Below, piece by piece: positions 33,460 through 44,220 of a stretch of DNA of 64,000 nt. How positions within the stretch are numbered: the stretch's first letter is position 1; each line of letters starts with the position of its first letter. This stretch comes from Cenococcum geophilum 1.58 (taxonomy: Eukaryota > Ascomycota > Dothideomycetes > Gloniales > Gloniaceae), in NCBI GenBank assembly GCA_001692895.1, contig KV748178.1, positions 2,590,536-2,654,535 on the forward strand, read 5' to 3'. The notes beneath the pieces are model-generated. The model was not told where the DNA came from and did not search any database. It saw nothing but the letters and a program-made list of their open reading frames with translations. The translations under genes and the position numbers were made by a program.

Positions 33460-34821
33460 TCATCTCCTTATGACCTTTTCTACCAATCTGACCAAAGGTT
33501 AGTTCAGCTTACAGTCTTAGTTAGAGGTATACTCACCTTAGCGTACTTATCCCAAAAGTCACTAGCCAAGCGACAAGTGCAACAAGCAGAGTGGCAGTTA
33601 AAGCCTTTTGTCTGACACACATGTCATGATTCAACTCACAAACACCAGGACCGGATAATTGAGACTCCCGACAAGCCCATCGGTCATCATACAAGGCCTC
33701 AAACGCCAGACTTAGATTCGCGGAATCAAAAACAATAAATAGGAGATCTAAGAAGATGAGCCGCATTTTGGCTCTGTGAGAACGAAGGCCAAGCGGTTTG
33801 CTAGTATATTCGTCATACGTAATGCAAACAGTATAGATGATCGCAACAACGTCAACGACCACGGCAAGATAGGTAGAAGAACCTCTACTGCAGTTTGTGC
33901 GGTCGGCTTTATGGAAGATGGTGCCTGCAAGACCTAGGGCGAGAGCAGAAAAAGTGAGGACTGTCAAACGGACTACGAGCGGAACCATAGGGTTTTTTAT
34001 GACCACGTGCTTTTACAGATAGTGTTAGATATATGACTAAAGTGTTTTTGGGAGGATCTTACCTGGACCCGTTTTATACGTCGTTTCCGTCTACTTGAAT
34101 TTAACAACCAGAAGCCGGCATCATCGTCTGCATTCGCGTCATGATCCTCGGGTTGCCATGGCGCCTCAAGGTCGGGCATGTTTTCCTTCATCCAATTCTC
34201 GTCTACAATTTTTCCTCTTGAGGATGGTGGCCGTCCATATGCCGAAGACGTGGCAAATTTTTGCCATTTCGAAGCACTCTCACTAATAGGTGATGATATT
34301 GTCACCGGAGTACCTTCACGTACATGGTCAAAGTGTCTTCCGGGCACAGCATTTGCTTTAGGCGTAGGCATGTGGTTGTGCGATGGGGGTCGTATGCTTG
34401 TAGGTGTCCTAGGTAGTAGCTTTGCATAATCGAGCTCATCTTCATCTTCTTCTGCTGTCTGTACCCAAGCTTGTAGTATGCTTGTTAGCGTGCGAGACCT
34501 GTTATTTCTTTCTTAGAATCTCAAAGACTCACGGGGTAAAGTTCGCACTGCGCGCTGCTTCTCCTGATTCTCCGCTGCAACACTCCCTTTGGATGATGCC
34601 AGGGTGTTCACATTCGAAGAAATAGAGTGTGACTTGGTACGGCTTGCGGAAGCTTGGTCTCCGAGCAACTTCTCGTTAATAGTGTGACCCGACACGGCGG
34701 AGACACCGGAGAGCGGTCGAATCGAGGATAGCGAGGGCTCAGGGATTAGGGAAGGCTGTAGGAAGCCTGCTGTACGCGTCTGGAAACCATTGCTCTTGTC
34801 ATTCCCCATAGGCATAGTCAT
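33460..34821 (-). CDS. Membrane protein related to regulator of phospholipase D Srf1
   Basis: Yeast Srf1 is a membrane protein that modulates phospholipase D (Spo14). Four exons, 34533-34821, 34063-34469, 33537-34009 and 33460-33487, give 398 residues with all phases closing. The first 220 residues are disordered and Ser/Pro-rich (LLGDQASASRTKSHS). After the basic patch SSRRKRRIKRVQ come four hydrophobic segments: PLVVRLTVLTFSALALGLAG, a second at YLAVVVDVVAIIYTVCI, a third at MRLIFLDLLFIVFDSANLSL, and a last at ALTATLLVALVAWLVTF. The motif TSKPLGLRSHRAKMRL between helices 2 and 3 is a strong family mark as I recall it. The last exon is only 28 nt and supplies LVEKVIRR. The gene is head-to-head with the next one (458 bases). 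Confidence 0.72.
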
Positions 34822-35279
34822 TGTTCGGTGAGGATGTAAGGGACACCGGGTTGGCGGGTGAGCTTAACGTAAGACTGAACGGCTGGAGATGAGCGAGGCG
34901 CTGTGGCTGGGCTGGTAGCAACTAAGCGGGTAGTCCAGCCCGACGCATGGCAAAGATGTATATCGAAGGAGTTAACTACATATGTGCGCAAGGGAGGGGG
35001 GACGTACAAGATGTTGAGAGTGGAAACAGGAACGAAGATCAGGAACCAGTGCGCCGATGACGTTCCTTTGACCAGCCCAGCTTGTCGAAATCTCCGAGCA
35101 ATGTACCCTCGTACCATGCTCACCCTCTGCTCCTCCATATTAACTCAATTTTGCTATACTACGACATGACCGAAGCACCTCCTCGCAGACTGTAGAGTTT
35201 ATCTTTGCGCTGGAAAGCGCAGCATTTGAGCTCTGGGGTTCTCAGTCCCGCAACCTAATCTGGGACCCACTTTCACACC
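34822..35279. promoter_or_regulatory. Divergent promoter region, SRF1-like and K+/H+ exchange-related genes
   Basis: The 458-base spacer between divergent starts must hold both promoters. Frames inside it on both strands have no domain. Confidence 0.55.
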
Positions 35280-36342
35280 ATGCGACTGTTCCTCCTTCCC
35301 ATCTCAACGCGCCGGTCCCTAATATACTGCGAGCGCATGCACGAGAAGCTTGCAAGTGACCGAACAATCCTTGACAGGATCACAAATAAGGCTAATGAGA
35401 CTTGGGCAAGCTGGGAGAAGGACGATAAGAGCTGGAAGAGATGGAAGAAAACCCTAACTGCGTACGGCAACAAAGCGCTCAGGCGGATACCTTATGAAGA
35501 ATGGGGTCTGAAGACTATTCCTCCTCTAACTGCAAAGCGAAGACAAGCTGAACTGGAGGGCAAAGAGAAGGTTGAAGTTATATTTCCAGGGTTGTTTCTC
35601 CGCAACGAGAAAGTACCAGGCATACTACAGCAATTAGCTACGGAGCGTCAGGCGCTGCATAGGAAAAGGATGATATGGAGCATTATTGGGATGCCTCTAT
35701 CGGCCCCTTTTATACTAGTCCCTGTGTAAGTTTCCTCACTTTCAGATTGCATGATCAAAATGGCACATAGGCAAAGACTAACTTCCAAAGGATACCGAAT
35801 ATCCCCTTCTTCTATCTAGTCTTCAGAGCATACTCGCATTGGAAAGTTGAGTATCGATACAACCCGGCCAACTGTCAATTAAACTAATTTTTTTTACAGC
35901 ACTGTCTGGGTCAAAGCATTTAGAATTTATTCTGCAGAACAAATTACTGAAATCTGTTCCATCTTCCGAGCTAGATGAAGTCTACACGGCTGGCCTTATG
36001 TATCCCTCGCGTGAGATATCCCGAAACGCGCCAGTCCCATCCCGAGAACAAGCAGAGGATATATCGAATATCATTGAGAAACAGACAAATGACGGATCTG
36101 AGGACGTGATGGTCCTCCAGCGGTGGAATGGTAAGCTTATTGCCGAACGCTTTAAACTTTCAGAAATGGAAGTCGAGATAGAAAGAGCTGTCGAGCAGGT
36201 CGAGCAAGCAATTAAAGGGAGAGAAGAGTTATTGGAAGAGAAACGCGAGCTAGAGAGAGCAACTGCGGCCCCCAGTCAGGCTTCGGTAGAGAAACCAGAT
36301 AATAAAATAGGAAAAAGAGCAGATGAAGTTAGAAAGCCATGA
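35280..36342 (+). CDS. Mitochondrial K+-H+ exchange-related protein (Mit_KHE1 family)
   Basis: Members of this family are inner-membrane mitochondrial proteins linked to potassium/proton exchange. Exons: 35280-35725, 35791 to about 35845, and about 35900-36342, roughly 314 residues. Family blocks: MRLFLLPISTRRSLIYCER, then KANETWASWEKDDKSWKRW, RIPYEEWGLKTIPP and EVIFPGLFLR, with a membrane segment at IWSIIGMPLSAPFILVPVIP. The first intron (35726-35790) is standard. The second is odd: the exon must supply AAA-G before CA-CTG-TCT to keep the conserved SHWK-ALSGSKHLEF, but the sequence reads GGAAAGTTGAG, so either the intron starts TT or a G is missing. The tail is charged coiled coil (MEVEIERAVEQVEQAI). 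Confidence 0.85.
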
Positions 36343-36693
36343 GCTGGAGGAGGCCTACTAGCTCAATCCGGCGTGAGAAGTGGTATACACCTCAGCCCTA
36401 GAGGCTCGCGGAATACGGAGGGGCCAAAGGAGTCGGGGCCCCGAATTTGGATAATTGCAGGGCTGGTATTCTTGCATCTAGATACTCCAACATGGCACAA
36501 CGTATATGATGTCTTTACCGAAACTGTATGTATTATGATTTTACGTCTCTCATCCGGCTTGAATATACCGCATCCTCTCACGAGCATCCTGTACATATTA
36601 TCACTCTAATCTTCTAAGCCTACCATGACTCTACTCTTTTTCTCCGACGTTCCCTTCTTCCCTTTCGGGTGTTCCTCTATGTTATTTCCCACT
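36343..36693. other. Convergent 3' spacer
   Basis: About 350 bases between convergent stops; no supported gene. Confidence 0.5.
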
Positions 36694-37750
36694 TCATATG
36701 GCCGTATACCCCCCGTCAACTGGTAATCCAACCCCAGTAATCCAACTACAATCCTCCGAGGCCAGAAACACAGCAGTCCGTGCAATATCTTCTGGTTCTC
36801 CCAGGCCACGGAAGGGGTGCATTTTCTCCAGTTTGGTCCGGAATTCCAAGTCTGCGAAAACGCTCGCGGTCATTGCAGTGCCGACATCTGTTTTTGTCGG
36901 TCAACGCTCGCTAGAACAAAAGCAGGGTAGAAAGAGGATATTTACAGCCAGGGCAGATTGCGTTGCAATGGATCCGGTACGGCGCACAATCCAAAGCTAT
37001 AACTTTCGTCATGCCCATAACAGCGTGCTTTGAAGCGCAGTATCCGGCTGTTTTAAACTCATCAACATTGGTTCCGTTCTAGCCGTCAACACCCTTCCTT
37101 GTAGTAAAACTCACTGTTCTTTGGAGTCCCTACCAAACCCAACATAGACGCGAGATTCACAATCCAACCTCTATCTCCGTTTCCATGCGGCTCTTGCTTT
37201 ATCATTTGTGCAGAGGCGTACTTGCAACCGAGATAAACTCCTTTAGCATTAACGGCAAGAGTGCGGTCCCAGCTATCTTCGCTGTACTCCCAGATGGGCT
37301 GAGGATTGTACGCTTCTATGGCTATGCCGGCGTTGTTGACCATACTATCAAATTGCAGTATCAGCCATAGTCCTCTACACGTTCCAAAAAACCAAAGAAT
37401 AAATGCTCTCATCTGCCTCGAAGCTGAGACTTGTGTTGGTGACTAAATGTATTTAGATTTACATACATATCCACTCGTCCAAACTCCTCCACCGCCCTCT
37501 TTATCAATATCTCCACCTCCTCTGCCTTACTAGTATCTGCTTTTACGAAGATGGCTTTGCCTTCGTCCTTGAGAATTACTTCGTGTGTGCTAACATCTGT
37601 TTCTCCGGAATGCTCGTTGTGCGAACCCTCCCGGATGTCGGAGCAGACGATAAAGGCACCTTCGCGGTGGTAGGCCAGTGCGATAGCTCGTCCGATGCCT
37701 GAGGAGGCGCCGGTAATCACAGCAACTTTGGAGGTGAGACGGTTGGGCAT
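36694..37750 (-). CDS. Short-chain dehydrogenase/reductase (SDR, classical)
   Basis: An NAD(P)-dependent oxidoreductase of unknown substrate. Four exons, 37467-37750, 37115-37344, 36946-37047 and 36694-36887, give 269 residues, typical of classical SDRs. The cofactor motif TGASSGIG is at 13-20, NNAG follows at the second exon (IMVNNAGIA), the serine region is [13 protein letters not shown], and the catalytic YxxxK is GYCASKHAV. Later blocks: [29 protein letters not shown] and [16 protein letters not shown] at the end. The last intron must run from GTAAAT at 36945 to AAACAG at 36888; a nearer TTCTAG acceptor would break the frame. A 122-nt intron 1 is longer than the rest. Confidence 0.9.
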
Positions 37751-38312
37751 TGTGGTTGAGGGAGGGGACGATGAGAAGGAGGCAAGTATGGGGTTTTTGT
37801 GAAGGGACGCAACCGAAACTTGAGCTAAACTGGACGATAAATAGATATTTTTCTAGATTTAAAAACAAGATCATATGACAGGCGGGCTTCCCATACATTT
37901 TATATGCTTATATTTCAACCTTTGTCCTTTGAAGCTCAGGACTATCAGGCACTTCGGGCCCCTCAAGCGGTTCCCTTAAGGGATTCCGCCGAGGCATTAG
38001 CGCCAAAGCCCCTCAGCACGGAGACTTAGAGTGGTGGACGCATCGTTAATCATTGGATATCCTTTAAAGGTAATCTATTCCGGCTCGTGAAATGGTTGGA
38101 GCGGAGGAACAGATGATGCGCTTGGAGATGGAGAGAGGTGGGGAGGGGTCAACAGAACACGGATGTGGCAGGTGTAGCGAGGGGCACTAAAACGTCACTG
38201 TGAATCTTTCTGGCCTTCACCATGACTTGTCACAGCACGACAACGAGTGATATCAATTCAACATAGCCGTTGCGTTGTTGTACAAGCATTGGGAATAATT
38301 TGAAGCTTTCCG
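37751..38312. promoter_or_regulatory. Divergent spacer SDR / TatD
   Basis: About 560 bases with both promoters. A minus-strand frame (37590-37898) is a shadow of the SDR exon. Confidence 0.5.
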
Positions 38313-39527
38313 ATGACTTCGGATAATGAAACAGGAAAATTGCAACCGTTTCCCTGGCATTTGGGAGTCTATGATGCACACTGTCATCCTACAGATACAA
38401 TGTCGTCAATATCATCGTTGCCGGAAATGAAAGCTCGAATCCTTACAGTAATGGCCACGCGGACTCAAGATCAAGAGCTCGTAGCTCAAACCGCGGACAA
38501 ATACGGAATCAAATCTGGTTCCATTGGCTCTACCCCGAACTCATGGGGTAAGGAAGAACGTATGATACCTTGTTTTGGATGGCATCCGTGGTTCTCCCAT
38601 CAGATGTTCGATAAAGATACTTATGGTGATAGAGACACACTCGACGAGGAGGCCAAAATATCCCACTATCAATTAGTCCTTTCACCAAAGCATGACGACC
38701 TCAGCCGGGAGGAGCGGAGGCTCTTCGCCTCGTTACCAGATCCTAGACCTTTCTCTCAATTTTTGAAGCAAACGAAGTCATATCTGGAGAGGTACCCACT
38801 AGCACTGGTAGGCGAAATTGGACTGGACCGATCATTCCGTATACCGGAAGTTCGGCCACCTGAAAGTGAAAATAATAGAGACGGATCCCTTACTCCAGGT
38901 GGAAGAGAAGGAAGGAAGCTTTCACCTTATCGAGTTCAGATCCTGCATCAGAAAAAGCTCTTTAAAGCTCAACTGAATCTTGCAGGAGAGATGCAACGAG
39001 CCGTTTCAATACATGGAGTCCAAGCGCATGGCCTTGTGTTCGAAACTCTGCAAGAGACCTGGAAAGGACACGAGAAGCAAGTCTTAAGCAAGCGACAGAA
39101 GAAAAAGCAGGCTGAAAATTCCAATCCTGTTGCCGAAATAGAAGATAAAGACGGGAAAAAACAAAATTCCCCGAAACCATTTCCACCCCGCATTTGCCTG
39201 CATTCCTACAGCGGAAATCCAGAAGCATTCAAGCAGTATCTAAACCCTGCCATTCCCGCTGAAATTTATGCTTCGTTCTCCACGGCTATTAACCTCTCAG
39301 ACCGCCACGATGCGGCTGCATCGACCGCTTTGGAATGCCTAATAAAGACCGTCCCAGATGATCGTTTGCTTGTGGAGAGTGATCTACATACCGCAGGACC
39401 GCAAATGGATGACCATTTAGAAGATATGGTGAGGAGATTGTGCGAGATCAAAGGCTGGAATTTGAATGAAGGGGTCGAGCGGCTTGGCAGGAATTGGAAG
39501 AGGTTCGTTTTTGGGAATAGGGGCTAA
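38313..39527 (+). CDS. TatD-family metal-dependent hydrolase (Cut9-interacting Scn1-like)
   Basis: TatD proteins are metal-dependent nucleases of the amidohydrolase superfamily; the closest named fungal relative I recall is fission yeast Scn1. A single exon encodes 404 residues. Metal-binding motifs: [10 protein letters not shown] (HxH) near residue 24, [19 protein letters not shown] (the bridging glutamate), a long charged insert with [12 protein letters not shown], then ICLHSYSGN and [11 protein letters not shown]. The end is the usual [17 protein letters not shown]. The insert of about 50 residues before LHSYSGN is longer than in bacterial TatD and is common in fungal members. Confidence 0.88.
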   Translation: MTSDNETGKLQPFPWHLGVYDAHCHPTDTMSSISSLPEMKARILTVMATRTQDQELVAQTADKYGIKSGSIGSTPNSWGKEERMIPCFGWHPWFSHQMFDKDTYGDRDTLDEEAKISHYQLVLSPKHDDLSREERRLFASLPDPRPFSQFLKQTKSYLERYPLALVGEIGLDRSFRIPEVRPPESENNRDGSLTPGGREGRKLSPYRVQILHQKKLFKAQLNLAGEMQRAVSIHGVQAHGLVFETLQETWKGHEKQVLSKRQKKKQAENSNPVAEIEDKDGKKQNSPKPFPPRICLHSYSGNPEAFKQYLNPAIPAEIYASFSTAINLSDRHDAAASTALECLIKTVPDDRLLVESDLHTAGPQMDDHLEDMVRRLCEIKGWNLNEGVERLGRNWKRFVFGNRG

Positions 39528-40085
39528 AGGGTACAAGTAGTAGAGGTTTCTACCTAGGATTTGCTCAAATACTTATCACTTAACTCGCTAAAGATTGTCC
39601 ACGCGTTATCGATAAGAATCGGGCAATTAGATCAACGCAATCGACTTTTCGCGTAGTTTGGATTCGGCGTTCTGCACGGACCACTTACTCCGTGGACGCC
39701 AGCGGGATAACACGCACATCCATTCGTCCTCTAAATTCGCTATCCACAGTTCCAACTATGATTCACCCCATGCGCGCATCTTGATAACTGGAGCGCCAGC
39801 GCCAGCTTTGGGCTCGCTATGCAGGTTGGTGTTGAAATGAGAAAATCCACAAGAATCACTGACTGGGAAGGTGTCGTTTGAAAAGCTCAACACCCTGCAA
39901 GGCATGCTTTAAACGTAGCCAATCCGAACTTTTGGCTACCGCACAGCCATCGGCGCCACAGCACTTGGCGGGCTCGTGGGAAATGTCTGAGAACCGCCAA
40001 ATCATCCAACGATCACCCTCTCTCAAACCGGTCGTTGCCCCACGACGCTGACTATACCAAAGTCAGCCAGCCGCTGGTCAACATA
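39528..40085. other. Intergenic, no gene seen
   Basis: TatD 3' UTR and promoter of the small membrane protein; the frame at 39658-39840 has no domain. Confidence 0.5.
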
Positions 40086-40596
40086 ATGGGATTTCCCAAG
40101 AAGAAAAAAAGGAAGGAGAAGCAGATGATCCCCCATCGACCAGATGCAGAGCCACATCCTAGTTCATCCTCCCATGTAGGTCCCTCCTAGCCGAAGCCAT
40201 TACTACCAGGAACGCTAACCTGAACCTGTTTTTATATAGCCCGCCGTGATCACCACCGCAGACAAAGAATTCAGCTTAACACGCAATGGACTCCGTCTCA
40301 GGACAAACCTGCGGGAAGAACCGGTCCTCATCAACGAACCACCACCACCACCTCCTCCTCCCTCAGCCAAGATTACGAACACTGAGGTTATACAACTGCA
40401 AAGTGAAATTGATCGGCAAATGGAAGCAAAGGGTACCCAGGTCATAAGCAACGCTTCGTCTGCAGATGCCTGGAACCTTGCGATTGTGGCATCGAGTGTG
40501 ACCATTACTGTGACGGCCGTGGTTTCGTTTACTCTAGGTTATATGCTCAGGGATAAAGTTGCACATTCGTCGCCCAGACGTCATGGCGATAGTTGA
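40086..40596 (+). CDS. Small single-pass membrane protein, unrecognised
   Basis: Two exons, 40086-40175 and 40240-40596, give 148 residues. The start MGFPKKKKRKEK is strongly basic; the intron (GTAGGT donor, TATATAG acceptor) joins SSSH to PAVITTADKEF in phase 0. A run of eight prolines occurs near residue 66, followed by a helical ITNTEVIQLQSEIDRQME stretch and one membrane segment, NLAIVASSVTITVTAVVSFT, near residues 112-131. The short polar tail ends PRRHGDS. The topology suggests a C-terminally anchored protein. I do not know the family; a poly-proline tract next to a single anchor is compatible with an adaptor role, which is only inference. Confidence 0.6.
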
Positions 40597-41385
40597 TGGG
40601 TAGTCTCTCAGTAGAGACTCACGGCAGTATGAACTTCTTACAGTAAGAGTTTGATTGTATTTTGGTGTATGGGTGTTCGGTACTTTTTGATTCAAATTTT
40701 CCGGCAAGAAGGCGCAGGGATGATGTTGAGTACGATTTTGACGATTGTTTATGGCAAGTCATTCTGGAAACGGTTAGTTTGAGAGCTCATGTCTATTTTA
40801 TGTGTTTAGGAGCAAATTATTTCTTTTCTTCAGAGTTAGCTAGAGCTATACTTTTCAATATAAAATTGAAAGTTGAAGCATTTAAACTCGCCGATCTTAC
40901 CGATTGTAGCATCGACTCATGAGTCTAGATGTTCATCAAGGCGAAAAACGGCTACAATTGGTGCAGAAGACGGGCCAGCGGTCCTCTAACGCAGAGGCTG
41001 ACACGTCACTCCCGGCTACATTGCCTTTTCCATTCTTACATGCTTTTCCAATCTTGATGGCTCCTATAAAAGCGAATTAAATCAATTAGCTATAAATTTA
41101 GTGCTACAAGTATATGCAGAATACTGGTAAGCACGCTTATCAAAACAAAGGCGCACCAGTTCTTTTGGGTTACTGTTTTACTACGAATTCCAGCTATGCG
41201 ACGAAGAATCAGGCAGCTATGTTTATATTCTCGCCCACAAACGCTTGAGAACCGCCATTCATCACAAGTTGCTTGTAACCGCACCCCTTGGAAATTCATA
41301 TCGTGTTTCTTTGACTGCAGTAACGCTAAAAACATTCTCTCCATATTCCTTACCTCCAACAGCTGAGCCTGGCGGAAGGAGTGTC
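40597..41385. other. AT-rich intergenic region
   Basis: About 790 AT-rich bases. The open frame continues upstream of the BTB start to 41245 (MRTAIHHKLL...), so a longer N-terminus is possible, but I see nothing conserved in it. Confidence 0.45.
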
Positions 41386-42817
41386 ATGGCGGATACACTA
41401 CATGCATTGGACCCAGATGGAGAAGTTGTATTAATTGTGGATATTTATCAGAAAGCAGTTTGGGCAACCCTCTCGACTAAGAAGAAATGGACAAAGGGTA
41501 GGAAAGGGAAAAAAGCAATGAAGTGGACCTCTTGGCCGCCTCTACCCGTGATAGAGGCTGAAGATGAACCTGCCGCTGAAGAACCAGCACCTGAAGCACC
41601 ATATGAAGAAACACCAGCTGAAGAAGCACCAGCTGAAGAAACACCAGCTGAAGAATCACCAACTGAAGAAGCACCAGCTGAAGAAACACCAGCTGAAGAA
41701 CCACCAGCTGACGAACCACCATATGAAGAACCAGTCTATGAGGAAGTGGTACTCGAAGAGACTGCGGAAGAACCACCAACTGAAGAGGCATTAGAGCCCA
41801 TAACCGAAAACAATCGTCCAGCTGCGGAATATCCCTCGCCTAAGGAATATCGCCTAGTGGAGGAGCCGGCTGTAAATGAGAAGGCGCACGGAGAGTCTTG
41901 GGGACCACAAGTTCGAATGCAAGTTTCTTCCAGCCACTTACGGCTTGCATCGCCCTATTTCAAGAGAATGTTTCGGAGTGGCTGGCTGGAGGGCGAAGCC
42001 CTCCGCATCCAACGCCGAGTCGAAATTCGACTTCAGAATGGCGAGGATCCCGATGCCTTACTAATTATATTGAACATTATCCACGGTCATACAAGAAGGG
42101 TTCCCCAAGTTGTAGATCTCACGATGCTCGCGAAAATCGCTGTCCTGGTCGATTTTTACGAGTGCTACGAGGCGGTAGAGATATTTTCTAATATGTGGAT
42201 AGATTCCTTGAAAGATTTGCCCCAGTCCATTGGCACGAAGCTCACACAATGGATTTGGGTTACTTGGGTTTTCAACAAACCACAACAGTTCAAAGCCGCA
42301 ACGCGGATTGCAGGGCGTCAGAATAAAGGCCCAATTGAGACAGACGGACTTCCAATTCCGCAAATAGTCGTTGGTCAGTACTCGCCACTTAATATGTATT
42401 CTTAAATGGAAAATGTGCTAACTTAACATTGCAGAGTATATTGATGAACAGAGACAGAAATCCATCGATCGTATCATTTTGGCATTGAACGATCTTTTGG
42501 ACTATTTTAACAGCGACAACGTGCATTGTTCTTTCGAGTGTGACTCGATCTTACTAGGTGCACTGACAAAGGAAATGAAGTCTAAAAAGCTTTCAAGCCA
42601 GCATCTCAAACCCCAATTTTTGGGGTTGAGTTATGAAGATGCCGTGGACAAAGTAAGGAACATCCGGTCACCGAGTTGGTACGACGGGTATCGTCATAAA
42701 CATGAATGCGATATTGGTAACCATGTCAACCCCATCATCGCTAGTCTAGATGATTTTATGTGCGGGCTAGACTTGAAAGATTTTCCTTCGCGGCAAGGAA
42801 GAGATGCCTGGGTATAG
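41386..42817 (+). CDS. BTB/POZ-fold protein with acidic EETPA repeat insert
   Basis: Two exons, 41386-42373 and 42435-42817, give 456 residues. The first strand DPDGEVVLIVD and the later QVRMQVSSSHLRLASPYFKR are halves of a fungal BTB-like domain, which normally sit close together. Here they are separated by about 150 residues, including a repeat of EETPA/EEAPA/EEPPA units (residues 61-135). The C-terminal part (LLIILNIIHGHTRRVP, MLAKIAVLVDFYEC, WIDSLKDLP) fits the usual alpha-helical second half of this family. The intron has a GTCAGT donor and TTGCAG acceptor. I chose the ATG at 41386 because MADTLHALDPDG starts right at the domain; an upstream in-frame start exists at 41245. BTB proteins of this type are abundant in ascomycetes and mostly uncharacterised. 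Confidence 0.72.
41566..41790 (+). repeat. Coding minisatellite, 15-bp units (EETPA)
   Basis: About ten imperfect 15-bp units of the form GAAGAAxCACCAGCT lie in frame in the BTB gene. The antisense strand is therefore also open (41477-41791) but that frame is a by-product. Confidence 0.85.
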
Positions 42818-44190
42818 CCTCTGCCATACCTGTTTTTTTGGATGTGGCTTATGCAAAAGGACTACGGGAGAACACAGCAGGTGGTGAGAATACGATAATA
42901 TGAGCAGCTGGAAATTCTGCAAAAGTTGCTAATCCACAGACAACTGAGAGATAAGGGTTGGGCTTTTTTCGGTGACGTTTTGTTTATGCTATTTGAGAGG
43001 TAGTCAAATTTAGCTCACATCAGCCCGGTTACAACGAAATCGTTTGCAGCCCCGGTGATATAGGATGTGAATTGGTTGAGAAATTCTCAAGGTGATATCG
43101 CATATGAAGACAGAAGCAGGCGCTGAGACTAGACGAGTAAAAATCCTAAGCAGAGTGATATGGCTGCTGCCTTGCCGCTGGAAGTGCAGGATCTAGGCGT
43201 GTAATCATAAGAATTCGAAAATGCGTGTTATTAGGCGGTATTGGTTAAAGTTGCTGCGGGCTTCATCCATGGATGAGTAGTGTGGGCTTTGTGCTTTAGC
43301 AGTGCAGAAACGCTACTCATATCCTGTCACATTCATCACTCTCGGATCGGGCCACTATCAAGCGCTTTGAGTATTTGTCGATCCGATGCAGATCAGGAGA
43401 AGATAAGGAAGACTCTATCTATTCAAACTATCAAGAAAAGAAACTATATATCCCTTCCAACAGTGGAATTCGTCCTACGGTTATCGATAAGAGCTAGCTA
43501 ATAGAATCAATAGGATCAAGGTTCCGTGACCATACGCGTACTTTTAATTCTAGTGTTCGCGCACGGTCCAACTCTCGAGGACACCGTTGGAAGGGATACG
43601 TGAGGAAGGTGGGGGGGTACAGGCAATAGAAACAGTGTGAGTCATAGGGTAATAGGCAACTAGAACAGGCAACAGGCAACTGGAAAAAAGTAAGACAACC
43701 CGATTCAGGTCGACAGTATTCATTGTCGTTTCGTGCTCTGGTTTTACAAGTACCGACATGATGGTTGGGGAAGCCGGTTGAAGCTGCCAATAAGGCTGGG
43801 TGAACATGGATAAAATGCGGGGTGAACGTGGCGTGCGTGGGAATGCATTGGTCTGGCGATACCAAAAACGACGTAGGCCTGACTCAGGCGCCAGAAAACC
43901 CATCTCGCGTACAAACTCTACCTTCTCAGGCGATCATCACATTCTAGAAAGCGAACCTATGTCAATGGCGTTTTTCACTTGCGCCAAGTCGCCCGAGGCA
44001 CCAGACCTTGTGAACCTGTCTCACCCGCAAAACACGTCTTTGGGCCAAGCATCCTCACAGCCCCCTCTTGATATATTAAGGCCAATTAGGTCCCTGATGT
44101 GTGAACGATGAGTCCTGAATCGAACGCAGCAATTCCTATTGTGGGTGGCGCGAGACGACAGACTTTGCTGCATTACGGATATCACGAATA
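42818..44190. other. Intergenic, no gene seen
   Basis: About 1.4 kb. Overlapping frames at 43494-43903 (minus) and 43800-44111 (plus) have no domain. The right end is the leader of the broken transporter gene. Confidence 0.45.
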
Positions 44191-44220
44191 TTGCGGGTAG
44201 ACTTACGATTTCGCGACCTT

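Noticed and set aside
41477-41791. Antisense frame rich in VLQLVLLQLV
   Set aside because: Mirror of the EETPA coding repeat.
43494-43903. Overlapping minus frames of about 120 codons
   Set aside because: Open in two frames at once and without family signature.
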